Assembly: GCF_018860525.1 (NCBI RefSeq)
Contig: NZ_JAHKPM010000051.1
Span: 62,001 to 126,000, forward strand
Length of the DNA: 64,000 bases
Source of the DNA: Vibrio hepatarius
Lineage (GTDB): Bacteria > Pseudomonadota > Gammaproteobacteria > Enterobacterales > Vibrionaceae
Direction: 5' to 3'
Under the pieces are notes generated by a model that was not told the origin of the DNA, ran no database searches, and worked only from the letters and a program-made list of their open reading frames with translations. A program made the position numbers and the translations under genes. This document shows positions 57,209 through 64,000 of the stretch, piece after piece. The stretch's first letter is position 1; each line of letters starts with the position of its first letter.

Positions 57209-58195
57209 ATGAAAACGGCCAAACTTTATCGCTATAAGCTGCCAATGGATAGCGGCGTGATATTGAGAGAGCGTAAGCTCACGGAACGAGAAGGCTTTGT
57301 GGTTGTATTGGAAAGCAATGGCCAAACTGGGAGAGGGGAAGTCGCACCATTGCCAGGGTTTAGTCATGAGAGCCTGGAAGATGTTTATCCGCAGTTGTTG
57401 GAACAATTGACGCTTTGGTATGGTGGACAGCCATTTAATTACCAAGCAGTACATCCATCGGTTGCTTTTGGTTTATCTATGGCTCAGCTAGAGCTTGATA
57501 AACTGCTGCCTGATACGGGCTATTATCAGGCTGCACCTTTATGTTCTGGTGATCCCGATGAGTTGTTACCCAAATTAAATGCTATGAGAGGTAACAAGGT
57601 TGCCAAGGTTAAGGTTGGGCTGTACGAGCCAAATCGTGATGGCTTGATAGTAAGTTTATTACTTGAATCAATTCCAGATCTAATTTTGCGCTTAGATGCT
57701 AACCGTGCATGGACCGCCGAGAAAGCGGAGCAGTTTGCCAAAAAAGTGGCTCCATCTCTACGTCAGAGAATCGCGTTTGTAGAAGAACCATGCGAAACTC
57801 CCGGTGATAGCTTCTCGTTTGCGATTAAAACTGGGATTGCAATTGCTTGGGATGAAACGCTTCAACATGCGATTCGACAGCCTGACTTTAAACTAGAAGA
57901 TTTGGATGGTGCTAAAGCGATTGTCATTAAACCGACATTAATTGGCTCGGTTGAAGCTTGTATTGTGCTTATAGAGCGCGCTAAAACACTAGGAATAAAA
58001 CCTATTGTTAGCTCAAGTATTGAGTCGACAATCGGATTAACCCAATTGGCTCGATTATCTCAATGGCAGTTACCTGATGAAATTCCTGGGCTGGATACAG
58101 TCGGATTATTTGCTGAGCAATTAGAGGTGAGTTGGCCCGGCTGCGAACTGCCTGTTTCTAGATTGGCAGACCACCAGTTATTGTGGCAGTTATAG
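57209..58195 (+). CDS. menC: o-Succinylbenzoate synthase MenC
   Basis: Enolase-superfamily dehydratase of the menaquinone route. NKVAKVKVGLYE (catalytic K-x-K), LILRLDANRAWT (Asp), FVEEPCETP (Glu), IAWDETLQ (Asp), AIVIKPTLIGS (Lys) and SSSIESTIGL form the expected ligand set. ATG 57209 is chosen because AAGGG sits 8 nt upstream; a GTG two codons earlier is rejected. 328 residues. The only men gene separated from its predecessor by more than 100 bp. Confidence 0.94.
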   Translation: MKTAKLYRYKLPMDSGVILRERKLTEREGFVVVLESNGQTGRGEVAPLPGFSHESLEDVYPQLLEQLTLWYGGQPFNYQAVHPSVAFGLSMAQLELDKLLPDTGYYQAAPLCSGDPDELLPKLNAMRGNKVAKVKVGLYEPNRDGLIVSLLLESIPDLILRLDANRAWTAEKAEQFAKKVAPSLRQRIAFVEEPCETPGDSFSFAIKTGIAIAWDETLQHAIRQPDFKLEDLDGAKAIVIKPTLIGSVEACIVLIERAKTLGIKPIVSSSIESTIGLTQLARLSQWQLPDEIPGLDTVGLFAEQLEVSWPGCELPVSRLADHQLLWQL

Positions 58196-59577
58196 TGGGC
58201 AGTCTTTCTCCAATCAAAGAATGGGCTAAGCTACGCCCTTTTTCTTTAGCCGTAAAGTCTCAAGATGTTGCATATGCTTGGGCAGAATTGGTTGACCAAG
58301 TAGATAGCGTAGCAGCTAGCTTAGCTTCTCAAGGCATCAAATCTGGGGAGGTATTGACTTGTGTGGGTAAAAATAGCTTAGACATGTTGCTCGTCTATCT
58401 AGCCTGTATGGAGTTGGGAGTAATTTGTGCTCCAGTCATGCCGCAGACCAAGCTTGGTTTTGAAGCTAAGTTGAGGGTGCTCTATGCAAAGCGAGTTGAA
58501 GTGAAAGTGTGGTGTACGCCCCCCAATTCTTCATTGATGATGTATTCCAATATAGAATTAGCCCCTTCCTGCCGTGATGAGTACTTAGTCGGTTATCACC
58601 TAGATAAGCCAGCATCGATCATATTTACATCAGGTTCGACTGGTGTTCCTAAGGCTGTGGTGCACACCTCGCGTCAACATCTGGCTTCAGCTGCTGGTTT
58701 GCTTGACAAACTCTTATTTACGCATGGGGATATTTGGTTACTCAGCCTACCTATCTATCATGTTTCTGGTCTCGCTATTGTTTATCGATGGCTATTTTCT
58801 GGCGCCACCCTAAAAGTTGCTAGTGGGGATTTTCAAAGCGATCTTTCTGACGTAACTCATGTGTCTTTTGTTGCTACTCAGCTTCAACGTGCAGTTGAGA
58901 ATGATATATTGTCTGGGCTAACTCATGTATTGCTTGGAGGTAGCCATATCCCGCTTTCGTTGTGTCAGGAAGCATCAAATCGAGGCATTGAAACTTGGGT
59001 TGGTTACGGCATGACAGAAGCCGCTTCAACCGTGACGGTTAAGCTGGTAGATGGCAGTGATAGCGCAGGACAAGTTTTAAATAAACGACGGGTTAAACTG
59101 CAAGGTGAGCGGATTTATATTGCAGGAGAGATACTCGCTAGTGGCTATTATTACCAAGGTAAAATAGAGCCATTAACACATAGCGGTTGGTTTGATACTA
59201 AGGATTTGGGCCTATGGCAAAATGGCGGTTTGCGCATTATCGGTAGAGCGGATAATTTGTTTATATCTGGTGGTGAAAATATTCACTGCGAAGAAATTGA
59301 AGCGGTATTAAATCAAATGCCCCATGTTATTCAGTCGATTGTTGTACCAGTGGAAGATAAGGATTTTGGTCACAGGCCTGTTGCTGTCATTCAAAGTGAA
59401 CTCAACATAAATATTGCCGATATTGAACGGAATCTAAGCACTGCACTGGTTAAGTTTAAATGGCCGATTGCCTATTACGAGATGCCTAAATACCTTTATT
59501 TAAATGAGATTAAGATATCACGTTTGGCGGTGAGACAGTGGACTTATCAGCATAGAGCTCAGTCAAACAACCTCTAG
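58183..59577 (+). CDS. menE: o-Succinylbenzoate-CoA ligase MenE
   Basis: Adenylate-forming enzyme that activates o-succinylbenzoate. ASIIFTSGSTGVPKAVVHT (P-loop), WVGYGMTEAASTVTV and LRIIGRADNLFISGGENIHC are present. 464 residues from GTG 58183, which overlaps menC by 13 bp; GTG 58195, overlapping the menC stop by one base, is an equally possible start (460 residues). Last gene of the operon; convergent with the GntR gene. Confidence 0.93.
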   Translation: MAVIVGSLSPIKEWAKLRPFSLAVKSQDVAYAWAELVDQVDSVAASLASQGIKSGEVLTCVGKNSLDMLLVYLACMELGVICAPVMPQTKLGFEAKLRVLYAKRVEVKVWCTPPNSSLMMYSNIELAPSCRDEYLVGYHLDKPASIIFTSGSTGVPKAVVHTSRQHLASAAGLLDKLLFTHGDIWLLSLPIYHVSGLAIVYRWLFSGATLKVASGDFQSDLSDVTHVSFVATQLQRAVENDILSGLTHVLLGGSHIPLSLCQEASNRGIETWVGYGMTEAASTVTVKLVDGSDSAGQVLNKRRVKLQGERIYIAGEILASGYYYQGKIEPLTHSGWFDTKDLGLWQNGGLRIIGRADNLFISGGENIHCEEIEAVLNQMPHVIQSIVVPVEDKDFGHRPVAVIQSELNINIADIERNLSTALVKFKWPIAYYEMPKYLYLNEIKISRLAVRQWTYQHRAQSNNL

Positions 59578-59621
59578 ATATTTAAACTTTTATTAATATT
59601 TCCCGAATCAAAAAATGTTGG

Positions 59622-60329
59622 TTATAAATTGAATTCTGCAACAGACTCAATTCTGATGGCATCGTGACGCCAGCATTCAACCTGACAATCGATTAAATCA
59701 CCTCCACGGTTGTAATTAGTTCGTTCAATGATCATGGCAGGGGTACCTGAGGTTGCGCGCAATGCTTGAGCGGTTTTTCCCAGCAAGGTGCTGGTTGAAA
59801 TACGGTAATGAGAGTGATGATAGTTTACCCCGTAATGTTCTTTGTAGATATTTGTTAGCGAGCTTGATAAGTCATAGCTCAAAATGTTTGGTAAATACTT
59901 GGGGCTAATATAGTGGGTCACATACACAACGGGTCGATTTTCTAAGTAATGCACCCGATCGACATGATAAACATCTGAAAAAGGCTCCAAGTTTAATAAA
60001 GTAGTTGCTTGCTTGTTAGCTATCACTTTTTTAGCTGTCAGTAACTCGGTTTTTGGCATACGATTTTGTTGCTGTGCTGAGTTCGAAAAGCTTGATGCTT
60101 GTGTTGGATCGTAGCGTAAAGGTGGCGGTGATATGAACCAACCACGACGGTCTTCGCGATAAATTCGACCTTCTGCCTCAAGAAGAGATAAGGCTTCACG
60201 CAACGTAACACGTGTGGTATTGAATGATTCCGCTAGTTTACGCTCTGGAGGTAGTTTTTGGCGTGGAGAGAGCATACCGGCCTCAATTTGTTCTACAACT
60301 GAGTCTTTAATTTTTACGTATTGCACCAA
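59622..60329 (-). CDS. GntR-family transcriptional regulator with UTRA domain
   Basis: 235 residues. N-terminal winged HTH (residues ~5-68): GMLSPRQKLPPERKLAESFN, TTRVTLREALSLLEAEGRI. The UTRA ligand-binding domain (~90-230) has PFSDVYHVDRVHYLENRPVV, YISPKYLPNIL and MIIERTNYNRGGDLIDCQVE. Effector unknown; UTRA regulators usually respond to small sugars, amino acids or phosphonates. No obvious target operon is adjacent. Confidence 0.88.
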   Translation of the reverse strand: MVQYVKIKDSVVEQIEAGMLSPRQKLPPERKLAESFNTTRVTLREALSLLEAEGRIYREDRRGWFISPPPLRYDPTQASSFSNSAQQQNRMPKTELLTAKKVIANKQATTLLNLEPFSDVYHVDRVHYLENRPVVYVTHYISPKYLPNILSYDLSSSLTNIYKEHYGVNYHHSHYRISTSTLLGKTAQALRATSGTPAMIIERTNYNRGGDLIDCQVECWRHDAIRIESVAEFNL

Positions 60330-60531
60330 GTATCCTTATTATCTCCGCCATGGTAGACCCTACGATAGCACCACACCAGACTATTATGTGTCATTGCTTT
60401 GAATTGTAACTGTGCATTTTCGAAACAAAACTTAGTTGAAATGGGTATTTCATAGTCCAAAAGTGTCTTTTCCATATTTATAACTCTATTTCATAATAAT
60501 CGCTACGGATTAGGAAAATGGATATATAGAG

Positions 60532-60714
60532 ATGATAGGTAAAACCATCATAGTGTTAGCCACCTTGCTACAGCTCATCGTCGCAATACAAAGCGAAGGA
60601 CTTATTAGAGCATTATCTGAACTCTCTGCCTTCCTGCTTGTTGTCTCTTTGTTGATAATGTCGCGAGCAAAGAGACAAAGTGAAGGGAGTGAAAACCAAG
60701 CCTATAGATATTAG
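60532..60714 (+). CDS. Possible small two-helix membrane protein
   Basis: 60 residues with two hydrophobic segments ([16 protein letters not shown] and [15 protein letters not shown]) and a charged tail. The ribosome site is poor (TAGAG too near the ATG; AGGA 17 nt upstream). The last 4 bp overlap the end of the convergent yeiH-type gene. Plausible but unproven. Confidence 0.4.
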   Translation: MIGKTIIVLATLLQLIVAIQSEGLIRALSELSAFLLVVSLLIMSRAKRQSEGSENQAYRY

Positions 60715-61652
60715 ACGAGTAAAAGCCAAGCGAGTGAACTACAAGAAATAGCCACCCACAATGTAACACCAAATACGAGTGGTTTAGGGCCAGCAGATTT
60801 CAGTTTCTCTACCGAAATACTACAGCCAATCAAAAACAGGCATACCACTAATGTACGCTTGGCCACATCAAACAAGGTATGATAAACCACTTCATATTGT
60901 GGTAGGAGATCGCTAACGGCAATGGCTAAGCAGTAAAATAAAATGAAATAGGGGATGGTGATTTTTTTAGAGTCACTACGAAAAAGAAACGCACTGAAAA
61001 ACGCGACTGGAATAATCCATAATGCTCTGGCTAGCTTCAGTGTAGTGGCTGTTGTTAATGCTTCTTCACCATAAGCAGATGCGGCACCGACCACAGATGA
61101 AGTATCGTGGATGGCTATGGCAGCCCATGTCCCAAAAGTATTTTGATCAAGACCAAGGGCGTGGCCAATAACAGGGAAGATAAATAGAGCTAATGAATTG
61201 AGTACAAATACTGTGGCAAGAGATAAACCGATTTGTCCATCATTGGCTTTTATAGCAGGCGCCACCGCAGCAATAGCGCTCCCTCCGCAGATTGCAGTGC
61301 CTGAGCATATCAAGTAGCCAGTTTTTTTATCCAGAGCGATGGCTTTTGCTACCCACCAACCAATTAGCAAAGTTCCGACGATTGTAGCGACAATCAGTCC
61401 TATCCCATCGGTAGTAACGGCTAATGCATCTTTAAAGTGGATCCCAAACCCTAGGCCAACTATAGAGTAAGCCAATAATTTTTTAGTTACCTTAGCAAGG
61501 TTAAAATTATGAGGGACCAAACCAAGTGTCGCGAGTAGAAAGCCAATAACAAGGGCGGTAGGAGAGGTAACAAAAGGGGTTAAGCAGGCTAACAAAGCAA
61601 GCCAGAACAAAAGCTGATTTTTTAACGTGTTCATCGAAAAATTATTTTTCAT
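60711..61652 (-). CDS. YeiH/UPF0324-family membrane protein (putative sulfate exporter)
   Basis: 313 residues with nine to ten membrane helices. [37 protein letters not shown] and [16 protein letters not shown] are the conserved UPF0324 motifs. Members are annotated as putative sulfate exporters on weak evidence. Single gene; ATG at 61652 or at 61637 (sixth codon). Confidence 0.88.
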   Translation of the reverse strand: MKNNFSMNTLKNQLLFWLALLACLTPFVTSPTALVIGFLLATLGLVPHNFNLAKVTKKLLAYSIVGLGFGIHFKDALAVTTDGIGLIVATIVGTLLIGWWVAKAIALDKKTGYLICSGTAICGGSAIAAVAPAIKANDGQIGLSLATVFVLNSLALFIFPVIGHALGLDQNTFGTWAAIAIHDTSSVVGAASAYGEEALTTATTLKLARALWIIPVAFFSAFLFRSDSKKITIPYFILFYCLAIAVSDLLPQYEVVYHTLFDVAKRTLVVCLFLIGCSISVEKLKSAGPKPLVFGVTLWVAISCSSLAWLLLV

Positions 61653-61764
61653 AAGTGGCTGTAAAGTGTAGCGGACTTTGGTAAATAAATAGATTTAAAT
61701 GAGCTGAACAGTCGTTTAGAAAATCTGAACGTACAGGTAAAGCTCTGCCAATTTTTTCCAAACA

Positions 61765-63636
61765 TTATTTCCAATTACCTCTTAGCCTTGTAACTTCAGA
61801 GAACATCTTTTCTGGTGTCGCATTAGCGGGTGAAACTGCTGGACCAGCTTCAACCTCTAATCTAGACCAAAAGCGGGATGGAAATCCACTACAAGCTTTT
61901 CCATTATAACGGCTAAAGAAACTACCCCATAACCCTTTGAGCGCAACTGGAACGACAGGCACATGACTACTTTTGAGAATAATATCCATTCCGCGCATAA
62001 ATTCATTAATATCCCCTGTACTTGTCAGTCGACCTTCAGGGAAAACACAAACCAATTCTCCTTGTTGGAGTGCTTGTTCAATCTCACGAAAAGCATCACG
62101 GATAGAACTGTGGTTTGAAGCTGATATCGGTATTACTCCAGCTTTTTTGAGGAATCGGCGTAACAGGGGAAGGTTGGCATATTCTTCTTCCATTACAAAG
62201 CGAATCAGCCTCGGGAATGCGGCGCTGAGTAATAGAGCATCCATGTAACTTACATGATTACAAACAATTAAAGCACCTCCTTTCTCAGGTAGGTGATGTA
62301 AATTCTTATGTGTAACCCGGTACATCGTGTGTGTCATTGCCCATATAATGAAACGTACTGTGCGTATAGGTATTTGTCGTAATAAACGTATTGCAATGAT
62401 CAGATTCATCGCAGAAAGAAGGAGAAAAAGTTGAGGAATGCTCAAATTGAGTAGTGTAAGACAAATGATTCCCAATATTGCACTGCCAACCATAAAGAGT
62501 GAGTTATAGATATTGAGAGCAGCGATAACTTGTGCACGCTGGTTAACTTTTGCTCGCTGTTGCATGAAAGCGTAAAGAGGAACGATAAATATCCCTCCTG
62601 AAAATCCCAGCATTAGTAAGGAAGCGTATACTGGCCATAGAGGGGGGTATAAAATAAAGTCACTGAAAGTGTGCATTTTGGGTAATGCGCTGGGTACTGA
62701 TAACGCCATAGTCAAACCAAACAGAGAAATCCCCAAACAGCCAAGTGGGACAATGCCCAGTTCTATACGATGGTTAGATAATTTATCGCAGGCAAGAGAA
62801 CCAAATGCCACACCAATCGAAAAAAGTGCCAAAAGAAAAGAAACAGCGCTTTCGTTACCATTGAGATATATTTTTGTAAAGTTAGGGAATTGTGTGAGGT
62901 AAGCGGCACCCAAAAACCAAAACCAGCTAATCGCCATTAAAGCTAGAAAGATTGAACGATCAGATTTAGCTATTGATATAGTATTACGAATTTGTTTTAT
63001 GGGCTGCCAGCGAAACCTTAGCTTGGGTGCACTTGGAGCGGCTTTAGGAATAGCGCAGCTGGCAATATACCCAAGCAGGGCGAAAATAACCACACTGATT
63101 GCTGCAATATATTTTGCATTCTCTGTCGAAGCAATGATCCCTGCTCCTAAAGTACCCAATAGTATTGCCAAAAAAGTGCCTGTTTCCACCAGTGCATTAC
63201 CAGGTACCAGTTCTTGTGGTTTCAGCTGTTGAGGGAGAAGTGCGTATTTTACCGGCCCAAAAAATGCTGATTGTGTCCCCATTAAAAAAAGTAGGATCAG
63301 AAGGATAATATAGCTTTCGGTAATAAAACCAATTGCACCGAGGCACATGATGCCAATTTCGACAAGTTTTACTTTACGGATGAACCACGATTTTTCGTAT
63401 TTATCTGCCAATACTCCAGCAGATGCTGAAAAGAGAAAGAAAGGGAGTATGAATAAACCAGCAGCAAGATTGATGAAAAGATCACTGGAAATAGGGAGTG
63501 CATCGGCACCAGTGAAAGCAACAAACAATAGCAAAACGTTTTTAAAAATATTGTCGTTAAATGCCCCAAAAAATTGAGTAATAAAGTAGGGGAAAAATCG
63601 CCTTTTTCCTAACAGCGAAGTTTGATTGTTTGACAT
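61765..63636 (-). CDS. MFS transporter fused to PlsC-type acyltransferase (LplT/Aas-like)
   Basis: 623 residues. Residues ~10-415 form a twelve-helix MFS domain (FITQFFGAFNDNIFKNVLLL, GPVKYALLPQQLKPQELVPGN as in LplT). Residues ~430-620 form a lysophospholipid/1-acylglycerol-phosphate acyltransferase with NHVSYMDALLLSAAF (H-x4-D), FVMEEEYANLPLLR and VCVFPEGRLTSTGDI. It resembles the LplT-Aas lysophospholipid uptake and re-acylation pair without the acyl-ACP synthetase domain. Likely recycles lysophospholipids at the inner membrane. The neighbouring TetR gene reads the same way 26 bp upstream. Confidence 0.88.
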   Translation of the reverse strand: MSNNQTSLLGKRRFFPYFITQFFGAFNDNIFKNVLLLFVAFTGADALPISSDLFINLAAGLFILPFFLFSASAGVLADKYEKSWFIRKVKLVEIGIMCLGAIGFITESYIILLILLFLMGTQSAFFGPVKYALLPQQLKPQELVPGNALVETGTFLAILLGTLGAGIIASTENAKYIAAISVVIFALLGYIASCAIPKAAPSAPKLRFRWQPIKQIRNTISIAKSDRSIFLALMAISWFWFLGAAYLTQFPNFTKIYLNGNESAVSFLLALFSIGVAFGSLACDKLSNHRIELGIVPLGCLGISLFGLTMALSVPSALPKMHTFSDFILYPPLWPVYASLLMLGFSGGIFIVPLYAFMQQRAKVNQRAQVIAALNIYNSLFMVGSAILGIICLTLLNLSIPQLFLLLSAMNLIIAIRLLRQIPIRTVRFIIWAMTHTMYRVTHKNLHHLPEKGGALIVCNHVSYMDALLLSAAFPRLIRFVMEEEYANLPLLRRFLKKAGVIPISASNHSSIRDAFREIEQALQQGELVCVFPEGRLTSTGDINEFMRGMDIILKSSHVPVVPVALKGLWGSFFSRYNGKACSGFPSRFWSRLEVEAGPAVSPANATPEKMFSEVTRLRGNWK

Positions 63637-63662
63637 GCTAGCCCTTTTCTTTTAAGAGAAAT

Positions 63663-64000
63663 TCACCAATTCGCGATATAGCTAGAAAGAAGGTTGTCAA
63701 TTAGCTTTTTTCCATCAATTGGCTCTGCAGCAAAAAATTTATCATCGACACTGAGCAAAGTAATCCCATGTACTCCAGACCAGAGAACACGGCTTGCTTG
63801 TAACACTTCTTTTTTGTTTCGCTGAGGGGCTAATTGAGATAGAAGCTGTTCAAGCATCCCTGTCATATTGGCAATTCTTTCTGCTTGCCAGTCTGGCAAT
63901 ACAGCGCCATTCATATTGTGCTCAAAAATAAGCTGCCATCTATGAGGGTGTAATTGAGCAAAGTCGTGATAACAATAAGCGAGCTGAAACAAAGCTGATT
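63663..64000 (-). CDS. TetR/AcrR-family regulator, C-terminal part only
   Basis: The frame is open to the window edge, so the N-terminal HTH is outside. The visible ~112 residues (HPHRWQLIFEHNMNGAVLP, LQASRVLWSGVHGITLLS) match the all-helical C-terminal domain with a W-x-G-V-H-G (WHG) motif found in a TetR subgroup. It lies directly upstream of the MFS-acyltransferase gene and probably shares its transcript or controls it. Confidence 0.82.
   Translation of the reverse strand, partial: SALFQLAYCYHDFAQLHPHRWQLIFEHNMNGAVLPDWQAERIANMTGMLEQLLSQLAPQRNKKEVLQASRVLWSGVHGITLLSVDDKFFAAEPIDGKKLIDNLLSSYIANW

Overview
The window is a 64 kb chromosomal segment of a gammaproteobacterium, almost certainly a Vibrio (Vibrionaceae, large-chromosome type). 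The evidence is the gene order and protein sequence: fadD-rnd; rne divergent from rluC; yceD-rpmF-plsX-fabHDG-acpP-fabF-pabC-mltG-tmk-holB-tatD-ptsG; mlc, a CheV scaffold, rhombosortase, and menFDHBCE. Codon use is moderately AT-rich. No rRNA, tRNA, CRISPR array, transposase, integrase or prophage gene was seen.

Layout. 0-9.6 kb: end of fadD, RNase D, a SulP anion transporter, RNase E with a hairpin-rich 5' leader, RluC and the Maf-type nucleotide pyrophosphatase. 9.7-20.3 kb: the lipid/cell-growth supercluster, running from YceD and ribosomal protein L32 through acyl-ACP synthesis (PlsX, FabH, FabD, FabG, ACP, FabF) to PabC, MltG, thymidylate kinase, DNA polymerase III delta' and a TatD nuclease. 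20.3-32.8 kb: glucose PTS permease, two small outer-membrane barrels, an NSS amino-acid transporter with its 33-residue MetS-type subunit, a YnhF-type miniprotein, a patatin lipase, pyruvate kinase II, the Mlc repressor, CheV, YciK and SohB.

32.86-35.24 kb is the most striking stretch. A 536-residue protein carries two polyproline segments and three WH2-like actin-binding motifs and has the layout of the Vibrio type III effectors VopL/VopF. It stands alone between housekeeping genes with no secretion genes nearby, and is preceded by about 770 bp of very AT-rich noncoding DNA. 35.2-40.5 kb: RhlE helicase, rhombosortase, DTW-domain tRNA modification enzyme, an adenine-deaminase-type purine deaminase and a dGTPase.

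40.58-50.26 kb looks like an accessory block inserted between dgt and yfbR. Its left half is a compact operon DUF4956 membrane protein - CotH-kinase/beta-helix protein - VTC-domain polyphosphate-polymerase-like protein. After a lone periplasmic binding protein, its right half is a divergent operon: porin, small PstS-like protein, chemoreceptor and a second outer-membrane protein. The shared theme may be phosphate or polyphosphate handling and sensing; this is inference. 50.26-59.6 kb returns to core genes: a divergent YfbR, AlaA and the complete menaquinone operon menF-D-H-B-C-E. 59.6-64 kb holds a GntR/UTRA regulator, a small membrane protein, a YeiH-family exporter, an LplT/PlsC-like MFS-acyltransferase fusion and the C-terminal part of a TetR regulator.

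Start sites were moved inward from the longest open frame where a Shine-Dalgarno and family length agreed (rnd, fabG, fabF, holB, the NSS transporter, pykA, cheV, the chemoreceptor, alaA, menC). Family assignments are from remembered sequence motifs only; no database search was possible.
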